From contig NZ_CP108458.1 in the NCBI RefSeq assembly GCF_036242395.1, positions 7,378,001 to 7,442,000 of the forward strand: a stretch of 64,000 nt of DNA, read 5' to 3'. The DNA comes from Kitasatospora sp. NBC_01266 (lineage in GTDB: Bacteria; Actinomycetota; Actinomycetes; Streptomycetales; Streptomycetaceae). The translations under genes were made by a program, and so were the position numbers. Positions 18,098-26,530 of this stretch are shown in pieces (positions within the stretch are counted from its first letter, which is position 1; each line of letters begins with the position of its first letter). The notes under the pieces are model-generated. The model saw only the letters and a list, made by a program, of their open reading frames with translations. It had not been told where the DNA came from and did not search any database.

Positions 18098-19891
18098 ATG
18101 CCCATCGTTGTAACCGGCCCGGTGAACCGGGAGGTACTGAACCTCGTCGGGGACGGGACGGATCCGCGGACACCCGCGGGCTTCGTGACCGATCCCCGAC
18201 GAGCCGTCGTCATCGCCGATGACCGGTCGGGTGCGGACCGGGAGCGCACGTCCGCCGATCAGCACGCGGTGACCGTGCGGGCGTACGAGGCGAGGAGGAC
18301 GCCGGGCGGGCTGACGGACTTCTCGCTGCCGCTCGTCGAGGTCATCGGCCCACCGGCCCGAGCGTTCCTGACGGCGCTGCGCCACGCGGAGGAGCGCTGC
18401 CGCTCGAGCGGCCCGCGACCGCCGCTGCCGCCGCCGTTAACGCAGCCCGCCGACCGGGACGTCGTGCTGGTCGGCGCCGGGATCGTCAACCTGATCACCG
18501 CCTGGTACCTGGCCCGCGCCGGCTACCGGCTGCGGATCCTGGACGCGCGCCCCGACCCGAGGACAGCCCTGCACTGGTCCGCGTACGGGTGCACCCGGGC
18601 CGGCGGCGACGCCCGCATGTTCACCCTGACCGAGGCCGACGACTACCACGCCAAGGCCGCCGGCGACCGGCTCGCGGTCAACGGGGTCTTCCGCCGCTCC
18701 CTCGGCGCCCGGGGCTGGAACGTCAGGGCGGCGCCGTTCACCGCCCAGGAAGAGCGCTGGGTATCGGACTTCGAGGCCGTCCCCGGCTGGCTGGCCCAGC
18801 TCTACAACGAGGACATCATGTCCTTCAACCGCGAGAGCCGCGGGCTCTGGCGGTCACTGATCCAGGACTGCCCCGAACTGTTCCAGGACGCGGGTCACGC
18901 GCCGGGGATCCTCAGGCTCTACACGGATCAGGAGCAGTTCGAGCAGTCGGCGCTGCGCCACCGCGGCATCGGCGCACTGCGACGGGTTCTCGGACCGGCC
19001 GAGCTCCGCCGACGCCATCCCGGACTCGCCTCCTCGACCGACGACCTGGTCGGCGGCCTGGAGGTGCCCGGCTTCACCGTCAACGTGCACGCCTTCATGG
19101 CCCGGCTGATCTCCCGCCTGGAGCAGGCCGGCGCGGTGTTCGGCTGGGCCACCCCGGTCGAGCGGATCGAGCGGGGGGAGGGCGGGCGGCTGCGCGGTCT
19201 GCGGGTCGCCGGCGAGCTGGTGACCGCCGGCGGCTACGTCCTCTCGCCGGGGGCCCAGGGCCGCGAACTGCTGGCCGGCACGCGGTCCGCGGAGCGGATC
19301 CACGGCGTGCTGGGGGTGTGGATGCACCTGCCGAACCTTGCTCCGGAGCTGCGCCACTCGCTCAAGATCGCCCGGCGCGGCCACCTGACCGAGGACGCCA
19401 ACGTGACCCTGGGGACGGACGGACTGGGCCGCCCCGAGCTCATCGTGGGTTCCGGGTACGGCTACCTGGGTGCGGACGGTTCCGGTGCCGATCCCGCCGA
19501 ACTCGACAAGATGTTCGCGGCCGTGGAGGACACCTGCCGCCAGTTCTTTCCGAAGGCGTACGCGCAGGCGTCCGGCGACGGTTCGCTGCGGCGGAGCCGG
19601 CGCGTCTGCGTCAGACCCTGGACACCGTCCAACCTCGGGATCTTCGAGGCGATCCCGACGACCGCGGGCGGCGTCGGGGTCATCACCGGCGGCCACAACA
19701 CGGGCGGCTTCGCGCAGGCGCCGAGTGTGGCAGCGGCCGTCACCGCCGCGCTGGAGGGCCGGCCGCACCCCATGCACGAGCTGTACGAGCCGCAGCGCCT
19801 GGACCGGTTCCTGCGGCCGGCCGAGGACGGCCGCAGCGTGCTGTCCCGGCGTGCCCTCGCCGCCTGCTCCGGTGGGCGGGTGCTCCGGTGA
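18098..19891 (+). CDS. FAD-dependent oxidoreductase (DAO family) with N-terminal extension and TTA codon
   Basis: 597 residues. The DAO-type flavin domain starts near 120 with VVLVGAGIVNLITAWYLARAG (dinucleotide-binding fold; the last Gly of GxGxxG is Asn) and ends near 550 with GGHNTGGFAQAPSVAAAV. Family members oxidise amino-acid C-N bonds (glycine oxidase, D-amino-acid dehydrogenase) or related amines. Residues 1-115 are an extension with no recognised domain. Codon 114 (18437-18439), at the junction, is an in-frame TTA, the rare Leu codon read by the bldA tRNA in Streptomyces, so translation may be developmentally gated. Its GTGA overlap with the formyltransferase gene couples both. Confidence 0.8.
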   Translation: MPIVVTGPVNREVLNLVGDGTDPRTPAGFVTDPRRAVVIADDRSGADRERTSADQHAVTVRAYEARRTPGGLTDFSLPLVEVIGPPARAFLTALRHAEERCRSSGPRPPLPPPLTQPADRDVVLVGAGIVNLITAWYLARAGYRLRILDARPDPRTALHWSAYGCTRAGGDARMFTLTEADDYHAKAAGDRLAVNGVFRRSLGARGWNVRAAPFTAQEERWVSDFEAVPGWLAQLYNEDIMSFNRESRGLWRSLIQDCPELFQDAGHAPGILRLYTDQEQFEQSALRHRGIGALRRVLGPAELRRRHPGLASSTDDLVGGLEVPGFTVNVHAFMARLISRLEQAGAVFGWATPVERIERGEGGRLRGLRVAGELVTAGGYVLSPGAQGRELLAGTRSAERIHGVLGVWMHLPNLAPELRHSLKIARRGHLTEDANVTLGTDGLGRPELIVGSGYGYLGADGSGADPAELDKMFAAVEDTCRQFFPKAYAQASGDGSLRRSRRVCVRPWTPSNLGIFEAIPTTAGGVGVITGGHNTGGFAQAPSVAAAVTAALEGRPHPMHELYEPQRLDRFLRPAEDGRSVLSRRALAACSGGRVLR

Positions 19892-20784
19892 ACCTGGCCC
19901 GCGAGAACGCCAACGAGTGGCATGCCACGCCGAGTTCACCCGGTGAGCGGCTGCGGGTGGCCGTACTCTGCTCGGACGACCCGCACCACGAGTACCTGGT
20001 GTCCCGCATCGCCCGCGAGTTGAACCTGGTGGGGGTGGTCGTCGAGCCGGGTGCCGCGCAGCAGCGGCGCCTGTGGGCCAGACGCGCCTGGCTGGACGCC
20101 GTCGCCCGCGCCTACCAGGTCCGCCGCCAGCGGTACACCGGCCGGTCCGCCTACCGGCGCCGGTACTTCGCGCCGCTGACCGCGGGGGAAGTTTGGCCGG
20201 CGGACCGGGTGCGGTACGTCGACTGGGTCAACTCGGCGCAGGCCAGGGCGTATCTGGAAGACGTCCGGCCGGACGTGACGGTAGTCTGCGGGACCACCTA
20301 CCTCAGATCCGCGACCATCGCGGCCGGCGGTCTGATGATCAACATTCACGGGGGTTTCCTGCCGCACTACAAGGGCAACCACTGCGTCTTCTTCGCCTTC
20401 CTGCGCAAGGACTACCAGCGGATCGGTGCCAGCCTGCACCTGGTCGCCGGCAAGCTGGACGGCGGCGAACTGCTCGAGGTGGTGCGGCCGGAGATCCGCC
20501 CGCAGGACAACGACCAGCACCTCTACGACCGGTCGGTGCAGCTGGCGATCGACCGCCTGGTGGAGATCCTCACCGTCTTCGAGATGGGGGATTCGGTCCT
20601 GCGGACCGTCCCGCAGGAGGACACGGGGGAGACCTTCCGGCACCGCAGCCGCAAGCCGCACCTCGACCTGTGGGTGTGGCTGAGGAGGCGGCTGGGGCTG
20701 GCGAAGGTTCCGCACCTGCCGCGTGAGCAGTCGCCGATCAGCTGCCTGGTGCCGCGCGCTGCCCGGCACGACGAAGCCCGGTGA
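19888..20784 (+). CDS. Formyltransferase-family enzyme
   Basis: 298 residues from GTG 19888, overlapping the previous stop. The formyl-tetrahydrofolate-dependent transferase core is clear: MINIHGGFLPHYKGNH (catalytic Asn and His) and the Asp in AGKLDGGELLEVV. Relatives formylate Met-tRNA, UDP-amino sugars or hydroxyornithine. Here an amine of the peptide or of a building block is the likely acceptor; together with the FAD enzyme upstream an N-hydroxy-N-formyl group is conceivable but unproven. The basic C-terminal tail (~80 residues) is unlike the usual OB-fold extension. It is the last clear gene of the MbtH operon and ends 26 bp before a large hairpin. Confidence 0.82.
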   Translation: MNLARENANEWHATPSSPGERLRVAVLCSDDPHHEYLVSRIARELNLVGVVVEPGAAQQRRLWARRAWLDAVARAYQVRRQRYTGRSAYRRRYFAPLTAGEVWPADRVRYVDWVNSAQARAYLEDVRPDVTVVCGTTYLRSATIAAGGLMINIHGGFLPHYKGNHCVFFAFLRKDYQRIGASLHLVAGKLDGGELLEVVRPEIRPQDNDQHLYDRSVQLAIDRLVEILTVFEMGDSVLRTVPQEDTGETFRHRSRKPHLDLWVWLRRRLGLAKVPHLPREQSPISCLVPRAARHDEAR

Positions 20785-20809
20785 TCCAGCCGGAGTTCGA
20801 GGCTCTCTT

Positions 20810-20879
20810 CCCCGCCTGGTGAGCGGAACGCCCGGCCGGCCCCTCGGGGCGGGCCGGGCGTTCCGCTCACCAGGCGGGG
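20810..20879. terminator. Very long bidirectional terminator hairpin
   Basis: Inverted repeat with arms of 33 bp (20810-20842 and 20847-20879), 4-nt loop and a single mismatch (20838/20851). It lies exactly between the convergent formyltransferase and amidinotransferase operons, its right arm ending 4 bp before the amidinotransferase stop. There is no T-tract, as is usual for Streptomyces. Confidence 0.85.
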
Positions 20880-20883
20880 TTGC

Positions 20884-22038
20884 TCAGCTGAGGTAGTCCT
20901 CCGGAGCGGAGCCGCGGCGGACGGTGTCCAGGGTGAAGCAGTGCAGGCCGCCGCCGAACAGCCGCCGGTGCCGGTGGCGGACCGGGACGGTGGTGAAGCC
21001 GTGCCGTTCCAGGGTCCGCCGGAGCTCCGGGCACGCCTCGTTCACCAGGACCGTCTCCTGGTCGATCGACAGGACGTTGAGGTCGATGTACGGGCTGGTG
21101 AGCACCAGGTCGTCGTCGTCATAGCTCGGGAAGGCGTTGATCTCCGGCTCGGGCGCGAAGATCATGTCCCACTTGCGCAGCGGTTCCGGCAGCAGCTCCG
21201 CCACCTTCGGCGTCCGCACCAGGAGCAGCCCCGGCCGGAGCGCGAGCACCATGCTGTCGATGTGATTGTCCGTCAGCGAGACCCGGTGGATCCTGAACCG
21301 GCCCTCCAGGTGGCGCTCCAGCCAGTCGCACCCCAGGGCATGGTTCGCCGTCGAGACGTTGACCATCAGGTCCTTGCCGAGGCGCAGGCACTGGGCGCCG
21401 TCGATCATCATCTCGAAGCCCGTGTCGTAGGGCGACGGCTTCGGTTCCTTGATGAGCTCCGCCGGACTGCCGGGCGACCGCTCGGCATAGGACGGATCGA
21501 AGGACGCGTCCGTCATCAGCGGCCTGGGCATCACCGTCCAGCGGGCGCCTTCCTCGAAGTAGCCCTGGAACACCTTCTTCAGGAGCTGCGTCTCGAAGTA
21601 CCGCGACCGGACCTGCGGCGGGGTCTCGATGATCTCGTCGCCCAGGATGAGCGTGTTGTCCCGGATGTTCAGCGGCGGCAGCACCGCGGCCGGCCAGGCC
21701 AGGGTTTCGACCCGGGTCACCTCTGCCAGCGGCATCGGCCGGTGCACCTTGATCGACAGGGACTCGAGGGTCTGGGCGATTCCCTCGACATCCTCGGTCA
21801 GTTCCTCCACGTACCGCTTCTTGATGGGCGACTGCGGGCTCGCGGCCGGGCGGCTGCCTTCGCCGGGCGGGGTCACCACCGGGTAGTACTGCTGGTCGTA
21901 GAAGGATTTCTGGGTGGCGAGGTTGTCGTAGAAGAACAGCTTGAATGACAGTTCCTGCTCGTGCGTCGTGTAGTTCTCGGCTGACCCGACGACCACTTCC
22001 TGGAGTGGCGACCAACCGTCATAGCTGTTCAGGCGCAT
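20884..22038 (-). CDS. Arginine:X amidinotransferase (StrB/GATM family)
   Basis: 384 residues. It moves the amidino group of arginine to an amine, giving a guanidino compound plus ornithine. Family features: the acidic MTDASFD loop, the His in LTDNHIDSMVL, and the catalytic Cys in GGLHCFTLD near the C-terminus. The ATG at 22038 has GAGGAGG upstream; an in-frame extension to 22104 has none. It is the last gene of the minus-strand operon that starts with the PGM1-like ligase. In pheganomycin a guanidino acid is the donor used by PGM1, so these enzymes may make and couple an N-guanidino building block here. The acceptor amine is unknown. Confidence 0.9.
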   Translation of the reverse strand: MRLNSYDGWSPLQEVVVGSAENYTTHEQELSFKLFFYDNLATQKSFYDQQYYPVVTPPGEGSRPAASPQSPIKKRYVEELTEDVEGIAQTLESLSIKVHRPMPLAEVTRVETLAWPAAVLPPLNIRDNTLILGDEIIETPPQVRSRYFETQLLKKVFQGYFEEGARWTVMPRPLMTDASFDPSYAERSPGSPAELIKEPKPSPYDTGFEMMIDGAQCLRLGKDLMVNVSTANHALGCDWLERHLEGRFRIHRVSLTDNHIDSMVLALRPGLLLVRTPKVAELLPEPLRKWDMIFAPEPEINAFPSYDDDDLVLTSPYIDLNVLSIDQETVLVNEACPELRRTLERHGFTTVPVRHRHRRLFGGGLHCFTLDTVRRGSAPEDYLS

Positions 22039-22113
22039 GCGCCCGCCTCCTCTGTCGGTTTTGAATTTTCCAGTCATGCTACGACCGCGCCGACTGCTCG
22101 ACAATGTGTCAAT

Positions 22114-23766
22114 TCACCGCTGTTGTGCGGTCGGAGCACCGGTCGTTTTCGGATTCCGCTGCGCGGCCGGCCCGTCGACGAGTCGGGCCAGCGTCGCCAG
22201 GGTGGGATCGGTCAGGAAGGCCGGCAGTGAGACGGACACGCCGTACTCCGCCCTGACCCGCTCCAGCAGCTTCATGACCCTGACCGAGTCGCCGCCGCCG
22301 GCGAAGAAGTGGTCCCGGAGCGTGGCGGTCCGGCAGGCCAGGACCTCGCACCAGAGCGCGGCGAGCCGGCGTTCCCGCTCGGTCCGCGGTGTGTCGTCCG
22401 CCGCCGCCTCGGGGGGTGCGGGCAGCCGCGCGGGGTCGAGCGCGCCGGTCGGATCGAGCGGCAGCCTGGGCAGCACGAGGAGCCGGGCCGGCACCGCGTA
22501 GTCGGGCAGGACCCCGCGCAGATAGCGGAGCAGTTCCTCCGGTGCGGCGGCCTGCGGCCCCGGCGAGGTGAGGTACCCGATCAGGCGGTGGCCGGGCGCA
22601 CCGTCCGGGCGGGCCACCACTGCCGCGTGCCGCACCGTCGGATGGGCGCGGAGCAGCACCTCCGCCTCGGCCGGCACCGGCCGGCGCCGCAGCGCCACCG
22701 CGCCCGCCACCGCACCGGCGCCGGAACCGTCGACCAGCTCCGCGCCGGGGAAGTGGCGTGCCACGCCCGCCAGATCGGCGTCCGCGACCCCCTCCCCGTC
22801 GAGCTCCCCGTCGAGCTTCCCGTCGAGGACGATGGCACGCGGCTCAGGTGCCGGTGCGCCGGCCTCCAACTGGGCGATGAACAGCCGCAGCAGGGCGGGT
22901 GTGCAGGGCAGCACGGTCGCCCGCTGCCGGACGAGCTCACCCAGCAGGGTGGCCGGCGGTGCCGCCCAGGGGTTGATGACGTGCAGGCTCGCACCGGCCA
23001 GCAGCGCGCCGAACAGCTCCGGCGCCGGGCCGTCGAAGGCGCACTGCGCGAGCATCGGCACCCGGTCCTCGGCGCCGAGGCCCAGGCGCTGGGCGAACGC
23101 GAGCGCCCGCGTGAGCAGGCCCCGGTCGGTCAGCCCGACCTCCTGCGGCGCGCCGGTGAGGCCGGAGGTGTGCAGGACGCACGCGAGTGCGTCGCGGGTG
23201 CCGTCTGCCTCGTCTGCCTCGTCTGCCTCGTGCGGCTCGTGCGGCTCGAACGGCGGCTGGGCCGGCCCGTCGTCGTCGGCGACCGCCAGCACCGGGCGTC
23301 CCTCGGCCGGCCGCTCGGCAGCCGTGGCGTGCGCGGCGTCGGTGAGGATCAGTGCCGGATCGGTGCCGGTGACGGCGGCGGCCAGCTGCGCGGTGGGCTG
23401 CTGCGGGTCCAGCGGCAGGTAGGCGGCGCCGGCCTTCAGCACCGCCAGCACGGCGGCGACCACCTTGATGTCGTGGCCGTACAGCAGGGCGACCCGCTCA
23501 CCGCGACCGGCCACCGCCCGGATCCGGGCCGCCAGCGCGTCGGAGCGGGCGTCCAGCTCGCGGTAGGTCCAGGCGCCCGAGGGGCCGTGCACGGCGAGCC
23601 GGTCGCCGAACCGGGCGGCGACGGCACGGAACCGGCGGACCAGCGTCTCCTGGGCCGGTACCGACGGCACCGGCCACGAGTCCGCCGCGCCGGCCGCCCG
23701 CCGGCCGGCGGGCCGCCCGTCCTCCGGTGGGCGGTCGCCGGGCTGCTCGGTCGGATTCCGCGTCAT
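22114..23766 (-). CDS. NRPS: degenerate adenylation domain fused to an intact PCP
   Basis: 550 residues. The N-terminal ~370 residues align with an A domain, but key cores are broken. A3 reads HTSGLTGAPQEV (Ser to Leu and Lys to Gln). A5 lacks YGPTE and reads DGSGAGAV. The stretch that should contain the A6-A8 cores, including YRTGDL, is absent. A10 ends PTGALDP without the catalytic Lys. The PCP keeps its serine in FFAGGGDSVRVMKL (~500). The protein probably cannot make an aminoacyl adenylate, so the PCP must be loaded by another A domain or ligase. ATG 23766 follows ACAGGAG. Gaps to its operon neighbours are 32 bp upstream and 75 bp downstream. Confidence 0.85.
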   Translation of the reverse strand: MTRNPTEQPGDRPPEDGRPAGRRAAGAADSWPVPSVPAQETLVRRFRAVAARFGDRLAVHGPSGAWTYRELDARSDALAARIRAVAGRGERVALLYGHDIKVVAAVLAVLKAGAAYLPLDPQQPTAQLAAAVTGTDPALILTDAAHATAAERPAEGRPVLAVADDDGPAQPPFEPHEPHEADEADEADGTRDALACVLHTSGLTGAPQEVGLTDRGLLTRALAFAQRLGLGAEDRVPMLAQCAFDGPAPELFGALLAGASLHVINPWAAPPATLLGELVRQRATVLPCTPALLRLFIAQLEAGAPAPEPRAIVLDGKLDGELDGEGVADADLAGVARHFPGAELVDGSGAGAVAGAVALRRRPVPAEAEVLLRAHPTVRHAAVVARPDGAPGHRLIGYLTSPGPQAAAPEELLRYLRGVLPDYAVPARLLVLPRLPLDPTGALDPARLPAPPEAAADDTPRTERERRLAALWCEVLACRTATLRDHFFAGGGDSVRVMKLLERVRAEYGVSVSLPAFLTDPTLATLARLVDGPAAQRNPKTTGAPTAQQR

Positions 23767-23798
23767 GCTGCACTCCTGTCAGGCGGGACGGACAGCTC

Positions 23799-25112
23799 TC
23801 AGGCCGGGATGAACAGCTCGCCGAGTCTCTGGTTGACCTCCCAGGCGTCGTCGAGGTCGGGCGCCACGGTGCAGTAGGTCGCGCCGTGGCGGGCCTCGTT
23901 GTACCCGCTCACGATCAGCACCCCGGTCCTGGTGGCCGGGTCGTACGCCAGGCCCGCGCCCGCGATGGCATCGCGCATCGCCGCGAACGACGGGGTGGCC
24001 CAGCCGCGCGGCCACACGTTGTTGAGCAGCACCCGGTCCTTGGCGTAGCCCGGACCCACCACGACCTCCCCGAGCACGTGGTAGGCGTGCGTCGAACTGG
24101 TGATGCGCCCGTTCCACTCGGTGAAGACGACCTGCCGATCCGGCGTGATGACCGCGTCGGCGCTCAGCCAGCCCCGGTAGCCCATCGCGTGCAGCGGCGT
24201 GCACACCTTGCGGCCGCCCTCGATCAGCTCGGCCTGCAGTTCGGCGTCGAGCTCGGGCGGCGTCACCTCGGCGAGGTAGCGCGGCGCGTGCATCAGCTGG
24301 CCGATCCCGCCGAACTCGATCCCCTGGTCCTCGATGTGGAACTCGGCGTAGTAGGCGCGGCTGTCGTTGAAGTAGCGCTCGACCACCAGCAGATGGGACC
24401 CGCCGTCGGTGAGCCAGTCCCAGTGCTGCGCCAGGTACTCGCGCACCTGCCCGCGGTCCGTCAGCAGCACGGTCCGCCGCGCGCCGACCGGCCGCGTCCC
24501 CTCCACCGGGCTGAGCACCTCGTTGCCCCCGCCGCCGGCGCCGTACTCCAGCTTCACCATCACGCTGTGGCCCTGCTCGATCAGCCGGGTGATGGCGTCC
24601 TCGGCGGCCCCGGCGTCGGCGCACACCGCGCCCGGGGAGATGGGGGCGCCCGCTCCCGCCGCCACCGCGCGGAAGACCGCCTTGCTGCTGACGATGGCTC
24701 CGCCGCCCTGGTCGATGAACGCGTGTCCGGGCAGCGCGGCCAGTGCGCCCAACCGCTCGGCCAGCACCGCCACCGACGCGTCCGGCCACATCGGGATCAC
24801 CTGCTCCACCGGCCGGCCCCCGAGCGCGGCCAGCACCTCGGTGGCCAGGCGCGGATCGGCGAGCTGGTCCCTGCTGAGCATCCGCGACTGTGAGGACGCG
24901 GGGGTCGGCGGCACGATCACGGTGAGCGTCCGCCGGTCGACGCCGGTGTGCTCGGTCACGTACCGCAGGAACGATTCCTCCGGGATCTCCGGGAGCACCA
25001 GGACGTCATGGTCGCGAGCGAACCAGACGAAGTGGTTCACCCACCAGACGGCTCCTTCGCTGTGGCCACCCAGATTTCTGTCCCAGTCGTTGCCTATGAG
25101 GACTCTTGCCAT
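23799..25112 (-). CDS. PGM1-like ATP-grasp peptide ligase
   Basis: 437 residues with the layout of the pheganomycin ligase PGM1: a pre-ATP-grasp domain (starts ARVLIGNDWDRNLGG), the ATP-grasp core (VMVKLEYGAGGGGNEVL, LLVVERYF, VVFTEWNGRITSSTHAY with the metal-binding acidic and Asn residues) and a PGM1-type C-terminal domain (VLIVSGYNEARHGATYCTVAP). PGM1 activates a guanidino acid and couples it to the N-terminus of peptides. Here the same operon encodes an amidinotransferase, so this enzyme probably couples a guanidino acid to a peptide or to a PCP-bound residue. It heads the minus-strand operon and is divergent from the small ORF and acyltransferase at 25.3 kb. Confidence 0.85.
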   Translation of the reverse strand: MARVLIGNDWDRNLGGHSEGAVWWVNHFVWFARDHDVLVLPEIPEESFLRYVTEHTGVDRRTLTVIVPPTPASSQSRMLSRDQLADPRLATEVLAALGGRPVEQVIPMWPDASVAVLAERLGALAALPGHAFIDQGGGAIVSSKAVFRAVAAGAGAPISPGAVCADAGAAEDAITRLIEQGHSVMVKLEYGAGGGGNEVLSPVEGTRPVGARRTVLLTDRGQVREYLAQHWDWLTDGGSHLLVVERYFNDSRAYYAEFHIEDQGIEFGGIGQLMHAPRYLAEVTPPELDAELQAELIEGGRKVCTPLHAMGYRGWLSADAVITPDRQVVFTEWNGRITSSTHAYHVLGEVVVGPGYAKDRVLLNNVWPRGWATPSFAAMRDAIAGAGLAYDPATRTGVLIVSGYNEARHGATYCTVAPDLDDAWEVNQRLGELFIPA

Positions 25113-25169
25113 CTCAGCCCTTCCCTGGAAACCATGGCGGGTGACTACTGGTCAGCTCGAATCCCGCCC

Positions 25170-25198
25170 CGTCGGATGATGTCATAAACGGTCCGACG
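25170..25198. promoter_or_regulatory. Inverted repeat in divergent promoter region
   Basis: CGTCGGA - 15 nt - TCCGACG, 29 bp in all, between the divergent PGM1-like ligase operon and the acyltransferase operon. The total length equals that of the three StrR-type sites, but the arms match the StrR consensus poorly. It is either a diverged site or the target of another factor. Confidence 0.4.
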
Positions 25199-25288
25199 TG
25201 CAAGCGGTGCAATGTGCCGAGCGCTCACCGCATTCGGTGCGCAACGCGTTTTCCTCGAAATTCCGTCCTGCTGCAGGAGGTGCCGTCC

Positions 25289-25348
25289 ATGGCTGATTCG
25301 ACTCGGGACCGGGACGCGGTCCACGCGTCCGGGGACGGTTCCTCATGA
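25289..25348 (+). CDS. Possible 19-aa small ORF
   Basis: ATG with a textbook ribosome site (AGGAGG, 8 nt before the ATG) encoding 19 polar residues (MADSTRDRD...GDGSS); its stop overlaps the next ATG (ATGATG). It may be a translational leader for the acyltransferase, or a real short peptide; it lies next to a PGM1-type ligase gene, whose relatives act on peptides. Without expression data it cannot be told from chance. Confidence 0.4.
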   Translation: MADSTRDRDAVHASGDGSS

Positions 25349-26499
25349 TGCGGGTGCGGGTGTGCGACACGCTCGCGGCGGTGCCGGCGGCGACCTGGGC
25401 GGCGCTGGCCACCGGGGCCGGCCTGTACTTCTCCCACGAGTGGCTCTCGCTCGTGGAGCAGGAGACTCCGGGGCGCTGCCGCTACCTGCTGGCCCACGAC
25501 GGCGCGGGGATCGCCGGTGCCCTGCCGGTCTACCTGGTGGCCGGGGAGCCCAACCCGTACTACGACCCGCAGTTGCTGTTCCGTGCCGCAGTGCCGGGCC
25601 GCGGCGGGCGGTACTGCGTGGCCGGCAGCCGCAGCGGCTACAGCGGCGAACTGCTGCTGGCCGACCGGCTCACGCAGGCCGAGCAGCGCTGCGCGGTCGC
25701 GGCGCTGCTCGACGAACTGGCCGTACTGGCCCGGGCGGAGGGGCAGCAGCACGCGTTCCTGCTCTACCTCAACGCGCGGGGGCTGCGGCAGGTCGCGGGC
25801 TACGCCGAGGACCTCTCCCCGGTGCTCAGCTACAGCGGCGACGCCTGGCTCGAGGCGCCCGGCCGGAGCTTCGACGACTACCTCGCCGGGTTGGCGTCCG
25901 GGCGGCGCTGGACCGTCCGGAAGGAGGTCCGCCGCTTCGCCGAGCAGGGCCTGACCGCAGTGCGCGCCGATCCGCGTGAACGGCTCGACCTGATCGTGGA
26001 GTTCGCGCGGCTGGGCAACGAGAAGTACGGGATCGAGGAGAGCGAGGACGAGCTGCGGACGCGGTTCGAGCGGCAGTGCGCGGTACTCGGCGAGCACGGG
26101 GTGCTGATCGAGGGCCGGCGCGGGGAGACGGTGGTCGGGATGGCGCTCAGCTACCGCTGGGAGGACCGGCTCTACCTGCGGATGGCCGGGTTCGACCAGA
26201 GCGCGCCGGCCGGCGCCTACCCGTACTTCAACCTGGTGATCTACGAGTCGCTCCGGTACTGCTACGAGACCGGCCTGCGCGGTGTCCACCTGGGCACCGG
26301 GTCCCACGACGCCAAGTCCGCCCGAGGAGCGCGGATCGGACCGCTCGCCAGTGTCGCGCTGCCCGCGGCGGGTGCGGCGGGCGCCGATCCGGCCGCGCCG
26401 ACCGCGCGGTCCGGGGTGCGCCGCTACTGGCAGCAGCAGGTCGCGAGTCGGCCGCATCTGGTCGACCGGGACCTGTGGCGGCCCTGGCTCGACCTCTGA
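25345..26499 (+). CDS. FemAB/GNAT-fold acyltransferase
   Basis: 384 residues of the acetyltransferase-like family that includes FemAB/BioF2-type proteins (PF04339/PF13480 style). Recognisable parts: LYFSHEWLSLVEQ near the N-terminus, RRWTVRKEVRRFAEQGL in the middle, and the GNAT-like VVGMALSYRWEDRLYLR followed by PYFNLVIYESLRYCYETGLRG and GTGSHDAK. FemX-like members form amide bonds from aminoacyl-tRNA (for example PacB in pacidamycin); others use acyl-CoA. It could add an amino acid to an amine of the peptide without an A domain. ATG 25345 overlaps the small ORF stop; ATG 25348 is also possible. Confidence 0.7.
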   Translation: MMRVRVCDTLAAVPAATWAALATGAGLYFSHEWLSLVEQETPGRCRYLLAHDGAGIAGALPVYLVAGEPNPYYDPQLLFRAAVPGRGGRYCVAGSRSGYSGELLLADRLTQAEQRCAVAALLDELAVLARAEGQQHAFLLYLNARGLRQVAGYAEDLSPVLSYSGDAWLEAPGRSFDDYLAGLASGRRWTVRKEVRRFAEQGLTAVRADPRERLDLIVEFARLGNEKYGIEESEDELRTRFERQCAVLGEHGVLIEGRRGETVVGMALSYRWEDRLYLRMAGFDQSAPAGAYPYFNLVIYESLRYCYETGLRGVHLGTGSHDAKSARGARIGPLASVALPAAGAAGADPAAPTARSGVRRYWQQQVASRPHLVDRDLWRPWLDL

Positions 26500-26530
26500 G
26501 GGGTCCGTCCTGGTGGCTTCGGATGACGCC

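Noticed and set aside
25170..25198. Counting the 29-bp inverted repeat as a StrR site
   Set aside because: Length agrees but the arms match the StrR consensus at only about half of positions.
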